A DNA stretch of 64,000 bases, from contig NZ_QBKH01000006.1 in assembly GCF_003054045.1 (NCBI RefSeq), forward strand, positions 462,760 to 526,759, read 5' to 3'. The notes under the pieces were generated by a model. That model was not told the origin of the DNA and ran no database searches. It worked only from the letters and a program-made list of their open reading frames with translations. The position numbers were made by a program, and so were the translations under genes. This DNA is from Sphingobacterium faecium (GTDB taxonomy: Bacteria; Bacteroidota; Bacteroidia; Sphingobacteriales; Sphingobacteriaceae). This document shows, in pieces, positions 1 through 8,697 of this stretch (within the stretch, counting starts at the first letter, position 1; the number at the start of each line of letters is the position of its first letter).

Positions 1-2781
1 GAGGCTGGTATCAACATATTAGCAGGTATGGAATTTCGTCAGGACGACATCTGCTGTTTTATTGCGATTGCACAGAATGAGCGTGGTTTCAGTGAGATCA
101 ATGCTTACCGTACGCAGCTCAATTTGGAAAGAGCAAAAGTTCCTGCACAAGCTCCCGAATTCAAAGAAGTTTTTGTTGTTTATCCTTTGCAGCAGATGGG
201 CAACTTTGCGCTGAAAGATTATGAATATATCGGTGTTCGTCCGTCAGAGCGAAGTAAAGCTATATTAATGAACAAACAACAGCTATCCAAAGCCGTTATA
301 CTGGCACCCGTTACTTTTGAACAAGCAGATCATATCTTTCATAGACAGCTCAGAGCCATTGACCACAACCTGTTGATCTCACAGCTCGCAGATGAACAAG
401 TAGCACCTATTGATGAAGTATTCGTTTCGAAAGCCATGTTGATCAAGCACTATGCAGAACTACCACAAATCCTGCACAATACCCATCGTCTACTAGCGCA
501 ATGTCGCTTTTATATGGATTTTGAAAGTGTCAAGAACAAAGCCACCTTTACCGGAAACCGTTATGAAGATAAGCAGCGACTGCTTAAATATACAGAAGAA
601 GGGTTTTTGCGTCGCTATGCCAAACAAGATCGTGTAGCACGGGAACGTATCGAGCGTGAATTGGAGATTATTGAAAATCTTAATTTTTCAAGTTATTTTC
701 TGATTACCGATGATATCTGCCGTTATGCCCGACATTGCGACTACCATTACGTCGGTCGAGGTTCTGGTGCCAACTCCGCAGTAGCCTATTGTTTAGGTAT
801 CACTGATGTAGATCCCATTACGTTAAATCTACCCTTTGAACGATTTCTTAATCCCAAACGCAAAAGTTCTCCCGATTTTGATGTTGATTTCAGCTGGAAA
901 GATCGTGACGATATGTACGACTATATCTTCAATAGTTACCAGCATGGCTATACCGCCATGATGGGAGCGATGAGTACCTTCCATTCAAGGAGTATACTGC
1001 GCGAACTTGGTAAGGTATATGGTTTGCCTAAATCTGAGATTGACCGCTTGGTCCATGAACCTGAGCATATGCTGAATAAAAATGAGGTAACCAATACCAT
1101 CCTGAGTGTATACAATCGCATGGCCGATTTTCCAAATCAGCGAACCATCCACGCCTCTGGAGTACTGATTTCCGAACAGCCACTGGTCACTTATTGCGCA
1201 TTGGACTATCCGCCCAAAGGTTTACCGACGATGCAATTTGATATGTATGTGGCCGAAGATATCGGTTTTGAAAAGTTTGATATCCTATCCCAATGTGGCA
1301 TTGGGCACATCAAAGATTGCCGGGAGATTGTGCAGGCCAATCAGGGTATCACGATCGATACGCGCGATCCAAAGCGTTTTTTCGAAGACCCAAAGATTGC
1401 CCAGCAGCTGCGTTCTGCCAATACTATCGGTTGCTTTTATATCGAGAGCCCAGCTATGAGGCAGCTTCTGACCAAATTGCATTGTGACGATTACCCTACT
1501 CTGGTAGCAGCATCTTCTATCATTCGTCCAGGAGTATCCAGCAGTGGTATGATGGCTACATTTATCCAGCGACATCATGATCCTAGTCAGGTCGTTTACC
1601 CACATCCGGTATTTAAAGAACAGCTGGAAGAGACCTATGGCGTCATGGTTTACCAAGAAGATGTGATGAAAATTGCAAACGCCTATGGCGGATTGGATAT
1701 GGCTGATGCCGATGTATTGCGTAGGATGATGTCTGGAAAATACCGCAGTAAAGACCACCTTATCGAAATCGAAAGCAAGTATTTTGACAACTGTCGAGCT
1801 AAAGGGTATGATGAAAAGGTAAGTAGGGAGATCTGGCGACAGATGGAAAGCTTTGCCGGTTACTCCTTTAATAAAGCTCATTCCGCATCTTTTGCGGTCG
1901 AAAGTTACCAGAGCTTGTACCTCAAGACCTACTTTCCTTTGGAATTTATGGTCAGCGTACTCAATAATTATGGAGGTTTTTATAACCGAAAGGTCTATGT
2001 CAACGAAGCTCGTGTTGCGGGAGCGACTATTTGCCTTCCTTGTATCAACTGCTCGGAATACCAGGCTAGTATCTACGGTCGTGATATCTATCTCGGTTTT
2101 GATTGTATGCAGCATTTTGAATCCAAGCAGACCGAACGACTGGTGGAGGAACGCAGAAGAAATGGGCTTTATCAAAGCTTAGAGCAATTTATAAAGCGTA
2201 CTGGAATGGGATTGGAGCAACTTATTATTTTGATTCGTATAGGAGCATTCCGCAGTTTTGGAAACAGTAAAAAGGAACTACTTTGGGAAGCACATCTGTT
2301 GCTTAGTAAACATGCTAAAACAAGTCCCACAGTGGAGCTATTTGAAATAGAAAGTCGCAAACCCATCTTGCCACCTTTGGAAAGCGATATCATTGAAGAC
2401 TATTATGATGAGATGGAGCTGATCGGTTTCTGCGTTAGCGGTACATTTTTTGATTTGGCCAGAAGCGATTTTCGTGGCGATGTGCAGGCGCGTGAATTGC
2501 TAAGCTATGTCGGCCAAACTATACGTATGGTAGGTGATTTTGTAGCCGAGAAGTATGTAAAGACCAAACGTGGAGAGCTGATGAAATTTGGAACCTTCTT
2601 CGATATCGAAGGCAAGTTTTTTGATACCGTACATTTTCCACCTTCACTGATGCAGTATCCTTTGATGGAAGCAGGTATATATCTTATTGAAGGTAAAGTC
2701 GTGCAGGAATTTGGCTGTCCTTCTCTGGAGGTCATACGCTGTGCTAAGATGCCTCTTAGGCCTGATCCAAGAAGTATATAA
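1..2781 (+). CDS. dnaE: DNA polymerase III alpha subunit, DnaE family (5' end outside window)
   Basis: Replicative/error-prone family C polymerase that extends DNA in the cytoplasm. The frame is open from base 1 (EAGINILAG before the first Met at 28), so the gene starts upstream and only the end of the PHP domain is visible. Counting from that Met, the catalytic palm motif PDFDVDF lies at residues 282-288, with HASGVLIS, then GVMVYQEDVM and GYSFNKAHSASFAVESY, all standard DnaE signatures. An OB-fold-like C terminus (RMVGDFVAEKYVKTKRG) follows. The visible 917 residues plus a missing N terminus fit a protein of about 1000 residues, shorter than E. coli DnaE (1160). In Bacteroidota a second, shorter DnaE often sits in a DNA-damage cassette with a Y-family polymerase; the upstream genes that would decide this are not in view. 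Family assignment is certain, paralogue assignment is inference. Confidence 0.95.
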   Translation, partial: EAGINILAGMEFRQDDICCFIAIAQNERGFSEINAYRTQLNLERAKVPAQAPEFKEVFVVYPLQQMGNFALKDYEYIGVRPSERSKAILMNKQQLSKAVILAPVTFEQADHIFHRQLRAIDHNLLISQLADEQVAPIDEVFVSKAMLIKHYAELPQILHNTHRLLAQCRFYMDFESVKNKATFTGNRYEDKQRLLKYTEEGFLRRYAKQDRVARERIERELEIIENLNFSSYFLITDDICRYARHCDYHYVGRGSGANSAVAYCLGITDVDPITLNLPFERFLNPKRKSSPDFDVDFSWKDRDDMYDYIFNSYQHGYTAMMGAMSTFHSRSILRELGKVYGLPKSEIDRLVHEPEHMLNKNEVTNTILSVYNRMADFPNQRTIHASGVLISEQPLVTYCALDYPPKGLPTMQFDMYVAEDIGFEKFDILSQCGIGHIKDCREIVQANQGITIDTRDPKRFFEDPKIAQQLRSANTIGCFYIESPAMRQLLTKLHCDDYPTLVAASSIIRPGVSSSGMMATFIQRHHDPSQVVYPHPVFKEQLEETYGVMVYQEDVMKIANAYGGLDMADADVLRRMMSGKYRSKDHLIEIESKYFDNCRAKGYDEKVSREIWRQMESFAGYSFNKAHSASFAVESYQSLYLKTYFPLEFMVSVLNNYGGFYNRKVYVNEARVAGATICLPCINCSEYQASIYGRDIYLGFDCMQHFESKQTERLVEERRRNGLYQSLEQFIKRTGMGLEQLIILIRIGAFRSFGNSKKELLWEAHLLLSKHAKTSPTVELFEIESRKPILPPLESDIIEDYYDEMELIGFCVSGTFFDLARSDFRGDVQARELLSYVGQTIRMVGDFVAEKYVKTKRGELMKFGTFFDIEGKFFDTVHFPPSLMQYPLMEAGIYLIEGKVVQEFGCPSLEVIRCAKMPLRPDPRSI

Positions 2782-2811
2782 TGACAAAGGAGTGCTCATG
2801 AAAGATGACCA

Positions 2812-3285
2812 CTACCAATCCAATTCTTTCCAACGATCCGTTTCTGCAAATTCTTTTATCGTATGATTTCGTGTAATGAGAAATTTCTTTAAGTAATCCG
2901 TTAATACGAATCGGTTAAATAATCGCCCACATATTCCCAAAGGAGATTGAAAATCAAAGATATCTTTCATGATTACTTGATCACCAACCTGTTCAAATAT
3001 ATGTTCGTGATAAAGCGATTTGAATATACCTTTTACTTGCTCATCAACAAAATAATAGGGTCTTTCAAATGTACATATTCTAGAGGTCAATTTTTGTTTG
3101 ATCCCAAAATGAGTAGCCTGCCAAGTTACATATTCATTGAGCCCAATAAGTCCTTCAGTTTTACCATCAATAGCTTTTTCATGGGTATTCAAAGCTGAAA
3201 TCTTATGAAGATCAATGCTTCTGGCAAGATCAAAACAAAGCTCTATGGGAGCATTTATCTCAGTTGTAATTTCAATTTTTGGCAT
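2812..3285 (-). CDS. SRPBCC-fold (START/polyketide cyclase-like) protein
   Basis: 157-residue cytoplasmic protein of the SRPBCC ligand-binding superfamily. The start MPKIEITTEINAPIELCFDL is the typical first strand plus the helix-initiating NAPIE..FDLARS pattern. It continues with strand-rich sequence ending in DIFDFQSPLGICGRLFNRF and a C-terminal amphipathic helix, matching the usual 140-160 residue length. Members of this subgroup are often annotated as cell-division-inhibitor-like or ligand-binding, but the ligand is unknown. It is convergent with dnaE, 30 bp away, and stands alone. ATG start at 3285 is supported by the family N terminus. No catalytic residue can be assigned from sequence. 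Confidence 0.8.
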   Translation of the reverse strand: MPKIEITTEINAPIELCFDLARSIDLHKISALNTHEKAIDGKTEGLIGLNEYVTWQATHFGIKQKLTSRICTFERPYYFVDEQVKGIFKSLYHEHIFEQVGDQVIMKDIFDFQSPLGICGRLFNRFVLTDYLKKFLITRNHTIKEFAETDRWKELDW

Positions 3286-3348
3286 CGATTTTTATATATA
3301 CATGCAGTGCTTTATTGTGTTATTTCAAATGTATTGATTTTTTTAAAA

Positions 3349-3428
3349 ATCAAAAGGGTCTAATTCTCATTAGACCCTTTATCTTGGCGTTTCACTGCAC
3401 AGTGATTTTTTATGTTTCTTATTGTTTT
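3349..3428. repeat. Copy 1 of an imperfect 80-bp direct repeat with a conserved hairpin
   Basis: About 80 bp nearly identical to 32443-32520. It contains the inverted repeat gggtctaa/ttagaccc (3356-3377) followed by ctttatcttggcgttt. Weaker similarity to the second copy extends to about 3550 and includes the string taagaacac. In this copy the small minus-strand frame seen at 32454-32540 is disrupted by a one-base length difference. The hairpin would also serve as a terminator for the SRPBCC gene only if read from the opposite side, so its function is uncertain. Confidence 0.8.
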
Positions 3429-3599
3429 CTATCCATCGTTTTTTTAAAATATTTGCATTTTGTACTGTACCAATTCATATATGTTGGGTGCTTTCCAAAA
3501 AGCATGGTTATTATCTTTTATTCTATAAGAACACTTGTCGTTAAAAAAAATCAAAAATGAGACTATATTTTTTTAAATTACGTGCAAATATCATAAATT

Positions 3600-4130
3600 T
3601 TGGAACCATCAATTTTACAAATCCATAAATTGTCGACAGAGCGATTGACACTCATTCCATATACAATACCTATATGTACGCATATATTAAATCAAGAGCT
3701 TGATTTTTTAAAGAAGATGGATCTGAGAAAGGGTAGAGGTTGGCCTGATGACGATGTGCTGGAAACTTTACCAAAAATAATCAATAACCTTTCCGAAATT
3801 GGAGCACCCACAGGCTTTGAATCGTGGATGATTATTAAAAATGAAACGTCGGAAATAATAGGAGATATTGGTTTTAAGGGATTTAATCAAAAAGAACAGC
3901 TTATAGATATCGGATACGGGATCATACTTGGAGAACGAAGGCAAGGATATGCCGAGGAAGCAGCAAAAGCTCTTATAGGATGGGCCTTCAAACAAGGTAT
4001 AGTAAAAGAAATTACGGCAAAATGTCTTACTGACAATGTAAGTTCAATCCATCTTCTACAAAAGTTAAATTTTAAAAAAGTCAAAAGAGACGACATTTTT
4101 TTATATTGGTCGCTTCCATATGGAAATTAA
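3600..4130 (+). CDS. GNAT acetyltransferase, RimJ/RimL type
   Basis: 176-residue GCN5-related N-acetyltransferase. The N-terminal LSTERLTLIPYT is the usual RimJ/RimL opening strand. The acetyl-CoA loop reads LGERRQGYAEEAAKALIGWA (residues about 110-130), followed by the ITAKCLTDNVSSIHLLQKLNF helix/strand pair. The frame starts with TTG at 3600; the next ATG (3718) would remove the conserved first strand, so a non-ATG start at or near 3600 is more likely. Substrate unknown. It ends 10 bp before a long inverted repeat shared with the convergent minus-strand gene. Confidence 0.8.
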   Translation: MEPSILQIHKLSTERLTLIPYTIPICTHILNQELDFLKKMDLRKGRGWPDDDVLETLPKIINNLSEIGAPTGFESWMIIKNETSEIIGDIGFKGFNQKEQLIDIGYGIILGERRQGYAEEAAKALIGWAFKQGIVKEITAKCLTDNVSSIHLLQKLNFKKVKRDDIFLYWSLPYGN

Positions 4131-4140
4131 ATAGATAATA

Positions 4141-4194
4141 TCTGTCAGATCTTTAATACTCCTAAATTAAAAGGAGTATTAAAGATCTGACAGA
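4141..4194. terminator. 23-bp perfect inverted repeat between convergent genes
   Basis: Arms 4141-4163 and 4172-4194 are exact reverse complements separated by an 8-base AT loop (aaattaaa). It lies between the 3' end of the acetyltransferase and the 3' end of the secreted protein gene at 4230, so a bidirectional terminator is the simplest reading. The stem is unusually long and lacks a strong T tract, so a small palindromic repeat element is an alternative. Confidence 0.7.
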
Positions 4195-4229
4195 CTTACA
4201 ATAATCAATCCTCAACTGCTGATGTTTAA

Positions 4230-5060
4230 TTATTTTAAAGGAATCCGTTTAGCTAATGTTTTTAATGCTCCCTTATAAGAATCAACACCTCCCATAAAAG
4301 GTTTTCTTGTATCCGAAAATAACTGTTTTCCCTGCGCATCATAAATCGTCATTAACACTTTCGTATCATAATTTATACTCGTATATGAATTATTGGACTG
4401 GGTAACTGTTCCTTTGGTTTTATCGTCCTTTTTCTTGTCATTATAAGTTGCAACTCCCGATCCATAACTATAAGTTCCTTTATTTTCAATATCGTATACA
4501 CCTAATAAGATATAATCTACCCCCAGCATTTTGGCAAGCTCTTCCGGGGTATGATTGGCGATATCTGCCAGATTAATATTTGATTTAGCAAGTGTAGCAT
4601 TTGTTGTTCTTGGATCTTGCACTTGAATAGAAAGTGAGCGTGATCTCAGAGCATCAACACAGGATTGCTGTATTTCTCGTCTCATAATATCTGTTGTAAG
4701 AGTTTGATCATTACTCGCAATTTCAAATGGGATTACGGCTAATCTAGTACCTCCTTGGATACTGCTGCTTTGGCTTATCACAGCATTTACAGAATTTGTC
4801 GTCGTATTTGTTGACTTAAAAGATTCTTCTCTACCGTTTCCAAAAACAATTTTATCAATTAAATTTTTTTTAAGCTCATATTGAAGTTCTTCGCCAGTAT
4901 AGGAAAATTTAATAAGGTCATCTCCTATAGTGATTACTTTTCCCTTTTTTTGTCCACCATCCAAAAGGTAAATGGTATCTTCCTTTTGCTGAGCGAATAT
5001 ACTAGATATGCTGATCAGTACGAAGAACAAGTAAGCCGAAAGTTTTAAGTAGGTTTTCAT
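4230..5060 (-). CDS. Exported protein with CsgG/TolB-like N-terminal-half and solvent-exposed C-terminal part
   Basis: 276 residues with a clear Sec signal peptide (MKTYLKLSAYLFFVLISISS, cleavage near FAQQ), hence periplasmic or surface. Residues 25-75 are a short strand-rich module (DTIYLLDGGQKKGKVITIGD) resembling modules in other Bacteroidota exported proteins. From about residue 105 the pattern RLAVIPFEIAS then ELAKMLGVDYILLGVYDIEN resembles the nucleotide-fold-like domain of CsgG/LpoB/TolB-N proteins. That domain is involved in envelope assembly, but similarity is by eye only. No lipobox. The gene is monocistronic and convergent with the acetyltransferase. Function unknown. Confidence 0.75.
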   Translation of the reverse strand: MKTYLKLSAYLFFVLISISSIFAQQKEDTIYLLDGGQKKGKVITIGDDLIKFSYTGEELQYELKKNLIDKIVFGNGREESFKSTNTTTNSVNAVISQSSSIQGGTRLAVIPFEIASNDQTLTTDIMRREIQQSCVDALRSRSLSIQVQDPRTTNATLAKSNINLADIANHTPEELAKMLGVDYILLGVYDIENKGTYSYGSGVATYNDKKKDDKTKGTVTQSNNSYTSINYDTKVLMTIYDAQGKQLFSDTRKPFMGGVDSYKGALKTLAKRIPLK

Positions 5061-5672
5061 AAATTAATAGTTAGATTATAGATTTTTTATACATGTTTTT
5101 TTATGTCATATATTGGACCGCTTTACATAAGATGATATAGCTTATTTTATAGTATACTATAAAATAAGCTATATCAAAATGTTGTAAGTTATTTAACACT
5201 AGGTATTTGTATAAACAAATATACATCTATAATAGTTTTTCATTCAAAAAATAATTTTGAATTATAGGTGTTGTTTAGATTTGCTTCAAGTGCTGAGCTG
5301 TAGAAATATGATCTCTCACTGTTAACAGGCTTATTAAGTTTACCATACACCATGATCCTTATTATTTTCCTTAAATCATTAAAGTATAGTTTAAACGAAT
5401 GCTTGTAGCTTACTGTTGTTGTATTTAGTTTCGTTGCTCATGATCTCATTTATCTTAAGATGATAATTCGTAATCATGAAAAAAGAAAAACTATTTCAGG
5501 AAAGTATGTTGCAGTTGTGTAACTGCTAATTTAAATGTTATTTTCGATCTTTATCATCCAGGATCTGAAAGGATTTCAATAATGCGAGTACAAAAACTTT
5601 TAGTTTGCATATTTGTTTTACATAGATCAGATATTATTTATATTTTTAATCTCACAATCTGTTATAGAGAGC
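5061..5672. other. Non-coding spacer, about 610 bp
   Basis: AT-rich spacer between divergently oriented genes. It holds the 42-bp perfect palindrome at 5134-5175. The region 5400-5600 contains scattered TTG/ATG but no frame with family resemblance. I see no tRNA or rRNA fold. Confidence 0.6.
5134..5175. repeat. 42-bp perfect palindrome with no loop
   Basis: Arm gatatagcttattttatag + ta (5134-5154) is followed immediately by its exact reverse complement (5155-5175), giving two-fold symmetry over 42 bp with no spacer. It lies 74 bp upstream of the start of the minus-strand exported protein gene. It could be an operator, a small palindromic element, or the terminator of a gene now lost. No T tract flanks it on the plus strand. 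Confidence 0.9.
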
Positions 5673-7052
5673 ATGGCAAAACAAATTAAGGCGTTAAAGT
5701 GTCCACATTGTGGCAGTATTAAGAAGCAAAATATTAAAGAAGACCATTATATCTGTAACAATTGCGGCACCGAGTATTTCCTTGATAATGATGATATCAA
5801 TGTCAATGTAAAACATGATTATGGAAAATCAAGTGGTCTTGATCCTAAAGCAAAAAAATATGTCCTATTAGCCATAGCAGGAGTTTTGTTTTTTATCGTT
5901 TTTTCCAACCTCATCAGAACCTGTGGCAACGATAGTGGCAGATCTTTCAAATCCGATGATTCCGATGATTCACCAAAGAAAAAAGAATATGTAGATCGGG
6001 TTAAAGAGTTTTTAGCTTTTACGGCATACAATACCAAAAATCCGATGTTGCTCTTTATTATCACCCGTAGCAAGGATGGGTTCAGCAGAGAAGGAGCCGA
6101 ATATTTTGCCCGTTTTTATGATCCTATAAAGGAAAAAACAGTCAATGATATTCCGCTTGCAGGTTGGAAAGATGATTATTATATCCGTAGTCGGGTTTTC
6201 AGCGATGGTAATTACTACATCTGTGCTGATAAGAGTAATAAAGTATATAAAATTGATCCGGCAAAAAATGAAGTAGTAGATATGACTAATACATTTTTTA
6301 CCGATGTACCAGAGCTTTCTTCCGGTATCGCTACGCTAAAATTTACACAAGATCGAGAAGGTGACGGTTTTAATATCATGACCAATGATGGAAAGGAATA
6401 TTATTATTATCCATTGGCCAGAAAGATCTATAAAAATCATTCTGAAAGACGTGAAGCGGGGACAGGTCTCTCCAGTTTATTATCAGGAGCGATTACTTCT
6501 GTATATTATACATTTTCCGAAAAAAGTACGGATTACCCAGAAGAAAAAATCCAGTTGATTAAATATTGGTACAAAAATAATCCGGGCTATCCGATTATGC
6601 TTCCTTATAGTCATCAAGTGAGCTGGCAGAAGGTGTATCAATATCCAAAGAAATCGGGTATCTACTACGGTTCGTTTCCATTTACGAAAAAATTGATGAA
6701 AGAACCGCGGATTACAAAATTTGTTGATCTCACACCCGATCGTCTCTATTTCAAAGCCAATATCGCTTACCAAGATAGCACAAATCTGTATATAACGGGA
6801 CTGCCAGATGCTAATCCAGAGGGCAAAACCTTTATCCAAAAGATAGATACAGAAACAGGGAAAATCATTTGGACTTATATGCCAAAGAGTGATAATTATT
6901 CTATTGAAGGTGATATGTATGGCTATAACGGCGGGTTAGTTTTTAGCTACTATGATAGAGCAACCAATGGCAGTACCAATCGCATTATCATGATAGCAAA
7001 TGATGGTAAAGTAGTAAAAGATATCGAAAGAGACGAAATATTTAAAAGATAA
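5673..7052 (+). CDS. Zinc-ribbon, membrane-anchored protein with beta-propeller-like C-terminal domain
   Basis: 459 residues from ATG 5673; an upstream TTG at 5613 is in frame, but the ATG preceded by agagag and followed directly by the ribbon is the better start. Residues 7-36 form a zinc ribbon (CPHCGS then CNNCGTEY). A single membrane helix follows (YVLLAIAGVLFFIVFSNLI, about 68-86), then an acidic linker. A roughly 330-residue extracytoplasmic part has repeated strand motifs and a PQQ-like unit (KIDTETGKIIWTY). It is the first gene of a three-gene operon with 3-bp gaps. The zinc-ribbon plus SPFH pairing recalls the B. subtilis ydjG-ydjI membrane-stress genes, which is an analogy and not a demonstrated orthology. 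Confidence 0.8.
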   Translation: MAKQIKALKCPHCGSIKKQNIKEDHYICNNCGTEYFLDNDDINVNVKHDYGKSSGLDPKAKKYVLLAIAGVLFFIVFSNLIRTCGNDSGRSFKSDDSDDSPKKKEYVDRVKEFLAFTAYNTKNPMLLFIITRSKDGFSREGAEYFARFYDPIKEKTVNDIPLAGWKDDYYIRSRVFSDGNYYICADKSNKVYKIDPAKNEVVDMTNTFFTDVPELSSGIATLKFTQDREGDGFNIMTNDGKEYYYYPLARKIYKNHSERREAGTGLSSLLSGAITSVYYTFSEKSTDYPEEKIQLIKYWYKNNPGYPIMLPYSHQVSWQKVYQYPKKSGIYYGSFPFTKKLMKEPRITKFVDLTPDRLYFKANIAYQDSTNLYITGLPDANPEGKTFIQKIDTETGKIIWTYMPKSDNYSIEGDMYGYNGGLVFSYYDRATNGSTNRIIMIANDGKVVKDIERDEIFKR

Positions 7053-7055
7053 AAC

Positions 7056-8060
7056 ATGGGACTATTTAATTTTTTCAAGAAGCAAATAGCTACAGTTATA
7101 TCCTGGCAACCTCAGGATCATAATTTGTTGGTGTGGAAATATCAGGCAGCAACAGACGAAATAAAAAATGCAAGTAAATTGATTATTTCACCTGGGCAAG
7201 GTTGTGTTCTGGTATATGAAGGCAAGATTACAGATGTGATCGATCAAGAAGGAGTATACAATATCCGTACAGATAATCATCCATTTATCACTTCACTGCT
7301 CAAAGTTGCGCAGCTGTTTGAAAGTGAACATAAAATGGGCCTCTATTATTATCGTAAAGCCGAAGTCGTGAATCAGGGATGGGGTACATCGTCACCTATT
7401 AAGTATTTTGACGAATATTACAAAATCCCGATCCAACTGGCTGCTTATGGTAATTTCTCTTATCGTATCAAGGATGCAGCTAAGTTTTTTACGGATTATG
7501 TGGGTACGCAGGATACATATAGTACCGATATTTTTCGCGATGCTGTACAATCTCGTATTATACAAGTTTTGACTTCTAGTTTTGCGAATGAAAAATTACC
7601 TTATACAAAGATTGATGCCGAAATCGATCGTTTATCTCGTGATTTGAAAGAGCGGCTCAACCAAGATCTGGAAACATTTGGTGTACAACTCAATGATTTC
7701 AGAATCGAGGGCAATTCTTTTGACCAAGATACACAAGATCGCATTGGAAAGATTGCCGATATTACCGCAGACAGCTACGCTGCATCAGAAGGTGGACTTA
7801 GTTACGTTGAATTGGAAAAGCTCCGCGCTTTGCGTGATGCTGCGAAGAACGAAGGGGGCCTAGCAGGTGCAGGAGTTGGGCTAGGCGCAGGGATGAGTCT
7901 GGGAAAAGTATTTAGTAATTCCATTGATGAAGTTACGCAGCCAGTAGTAGGTGTAGATCCTATGGAGCAACTGCGAAAACTAAAGCTCTTACTCGATGAA
8001 AATATTATTTCGCAGGAAGAATTCGATCAGAAGAAAAAAGAATATCTAAATAAATTTTAA
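7056..8060 (+). CDS. SPFH-domain protein with C-terminal SHOCT motif (virion-core/YdjI-like)
   Basis: 334 residues. Residues 40-240 form an SPFH (stomatin/prohibitin/flotillin) domain: ISPGQGCVLVYEGKITDVID, a long strand/helix region with FRDAVQSRIIQVLTSSFANE, and FGVQLNDFRIEGNSFDQD. A glycine-rich link (GAGVGLGAGMSLGK) follows. The last 35 residues, MEQLRKLKLLLDENIISQEE, are a SHOCT oligomerisation motif. There is no signal peptide, so it probably works on the cytoplasmic face of the membrane. It sits 3 bp downstream of the zinc-ribbon anchor protein and 3 bp upstream of a small membrane protein, implying one complex or pathway. SPFH proteins scaffold membrane microdomains; the specific client here is unknown. 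Confidence 0.85.
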   Translation: MGLFNFFKKQIATVISWQPQDHNLLVWKYQAATDEIKNASKLIISPGQGCVLVYEGKITDVIDQEGVYNIRTDNHPFITSLLKVAQLFESEHKMGLYYYRKAEVVNQGWGTSSPIKYFDEYYKIPIQLAAYGNFSYRIKDAAKFFTDYVGTQDTYSTDIFRDAVQSRIIQVLTSSFANEKLPYTKIDAEIDRLSRDLKERLNQDLETFGVQLNDFRIEGNSFDQDTQDRIGKIADITADSYAASEGGLSYVELEKLRALRDAAKNEGGLAGAGVGLGAGMSLGKVFSNSIDEVTQPVVGVDPMEQLRKLKLLLDENIISQEEFDQKKKEYLNKF

Positions 8061-8063
8061 TCG

Positions 8064-8285
8064 ATGAAGCATCTTATTACATTTATATTCGTAGCATCTC
8101 TCCTGGTATTGGGATTTATTGCATTAAATTACATTTGGCATTGGGTACCGATAGATTACACTGGAATCGTAAAAGTGTTTATATCCGTGTTAGTCGTAAT
8201 TTTTATTGGTACAGGGCTTGCGATGGTTTTTAGTGCAGGATACAGTCGAAAAAAACACCAACAGGATGTCGGAAAAAAAGATTAA
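8064..8285 (+). CDS. Small two-helix membrane protein
   Basis: 73 residues with two hydrophobic helices (HLITFIFVASLLVLGFIALN and VFISVLVVIFIGTGLAMVFS) and a basic tail (YSRKKHQQDVGKKD). It starts 3 bp after the SPFH gene and is clearly translated in the same operon. No family recognised; probably the third subunit or a modulator of the SPFH/zinc-ribbon pair. Confidence 0.75.
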   Translation: MKHLITFIFVASLLVLGFIALNYIWHWVPIDYTGIVKVFISVLVVIFIGTGLAMVFSAGYSRKKHQQDVGKKD

Positions 8286-8697
8286 TATTTCAATTGCCAA
8301 ATATCTGCACAAAATGAATCATGTTTTGCTTCAAATCGGATTATCAAATCGTAGATTAATGACGGAGTCTGTATCATAAATTGATACGAAGCGCAGAAGA
8401 CTTTAATCAAATCAATTTATAGGATGAGAGTGTAGTGAAATTGGTTTGATCTACCTAATTGTAAAGTAACAATGCTGACGCTTTCAACAGTTTCAATCAG
8501 GATACAAGAGCAATGACCAAACAGTTAGAGAAAGATAATTTAATTATAAAATAGGGTATGATAAGTAGGAGCATAAGTGCATAAAAATTGATCACTTCCG
8601 CTAGATAACTGATATGGAGGTATAAGTAATCCATATAGATATGACTGTCAGAAGATATTTTATCATATGGCTTTTGAACAGAACTCAAGTCATGAAT
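8286..8697. other. Spacer, about 410 bp, no supported gene
   Basis: Lies between the convergent SPFH operon and PAP2 gene. It has a small hairpin gtatca/tgatac at 8371-8387. A 63-codon hydrophobic minus-strand frame (8497-8688) begins with TTG, lacks a ribosome site and has no family resemblance, so I do not call it. Confidence 0.5.

Noticed and set aside
1285..2175. Long minus-strand open frame (296 codons) inside the DNA polymerase gene
   Set aside because: It lies entirely antisense to a well-conserved dnaE and has no family resemblance; codon bias of the sense gene explains it.
3279..3560. Plus-strand frame with many Phe/Ile/Tyr codons
   Set aside because: It covers the 80-bp repeat and AT-rich spacer, has no ribosome site and no domain; composition artefact.
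8497..8688. Hydrophobic 63-codon minus-strand frame
   Set aside because: Starts with TTG, no ribosome site, no conservation clue; treated as spacer.
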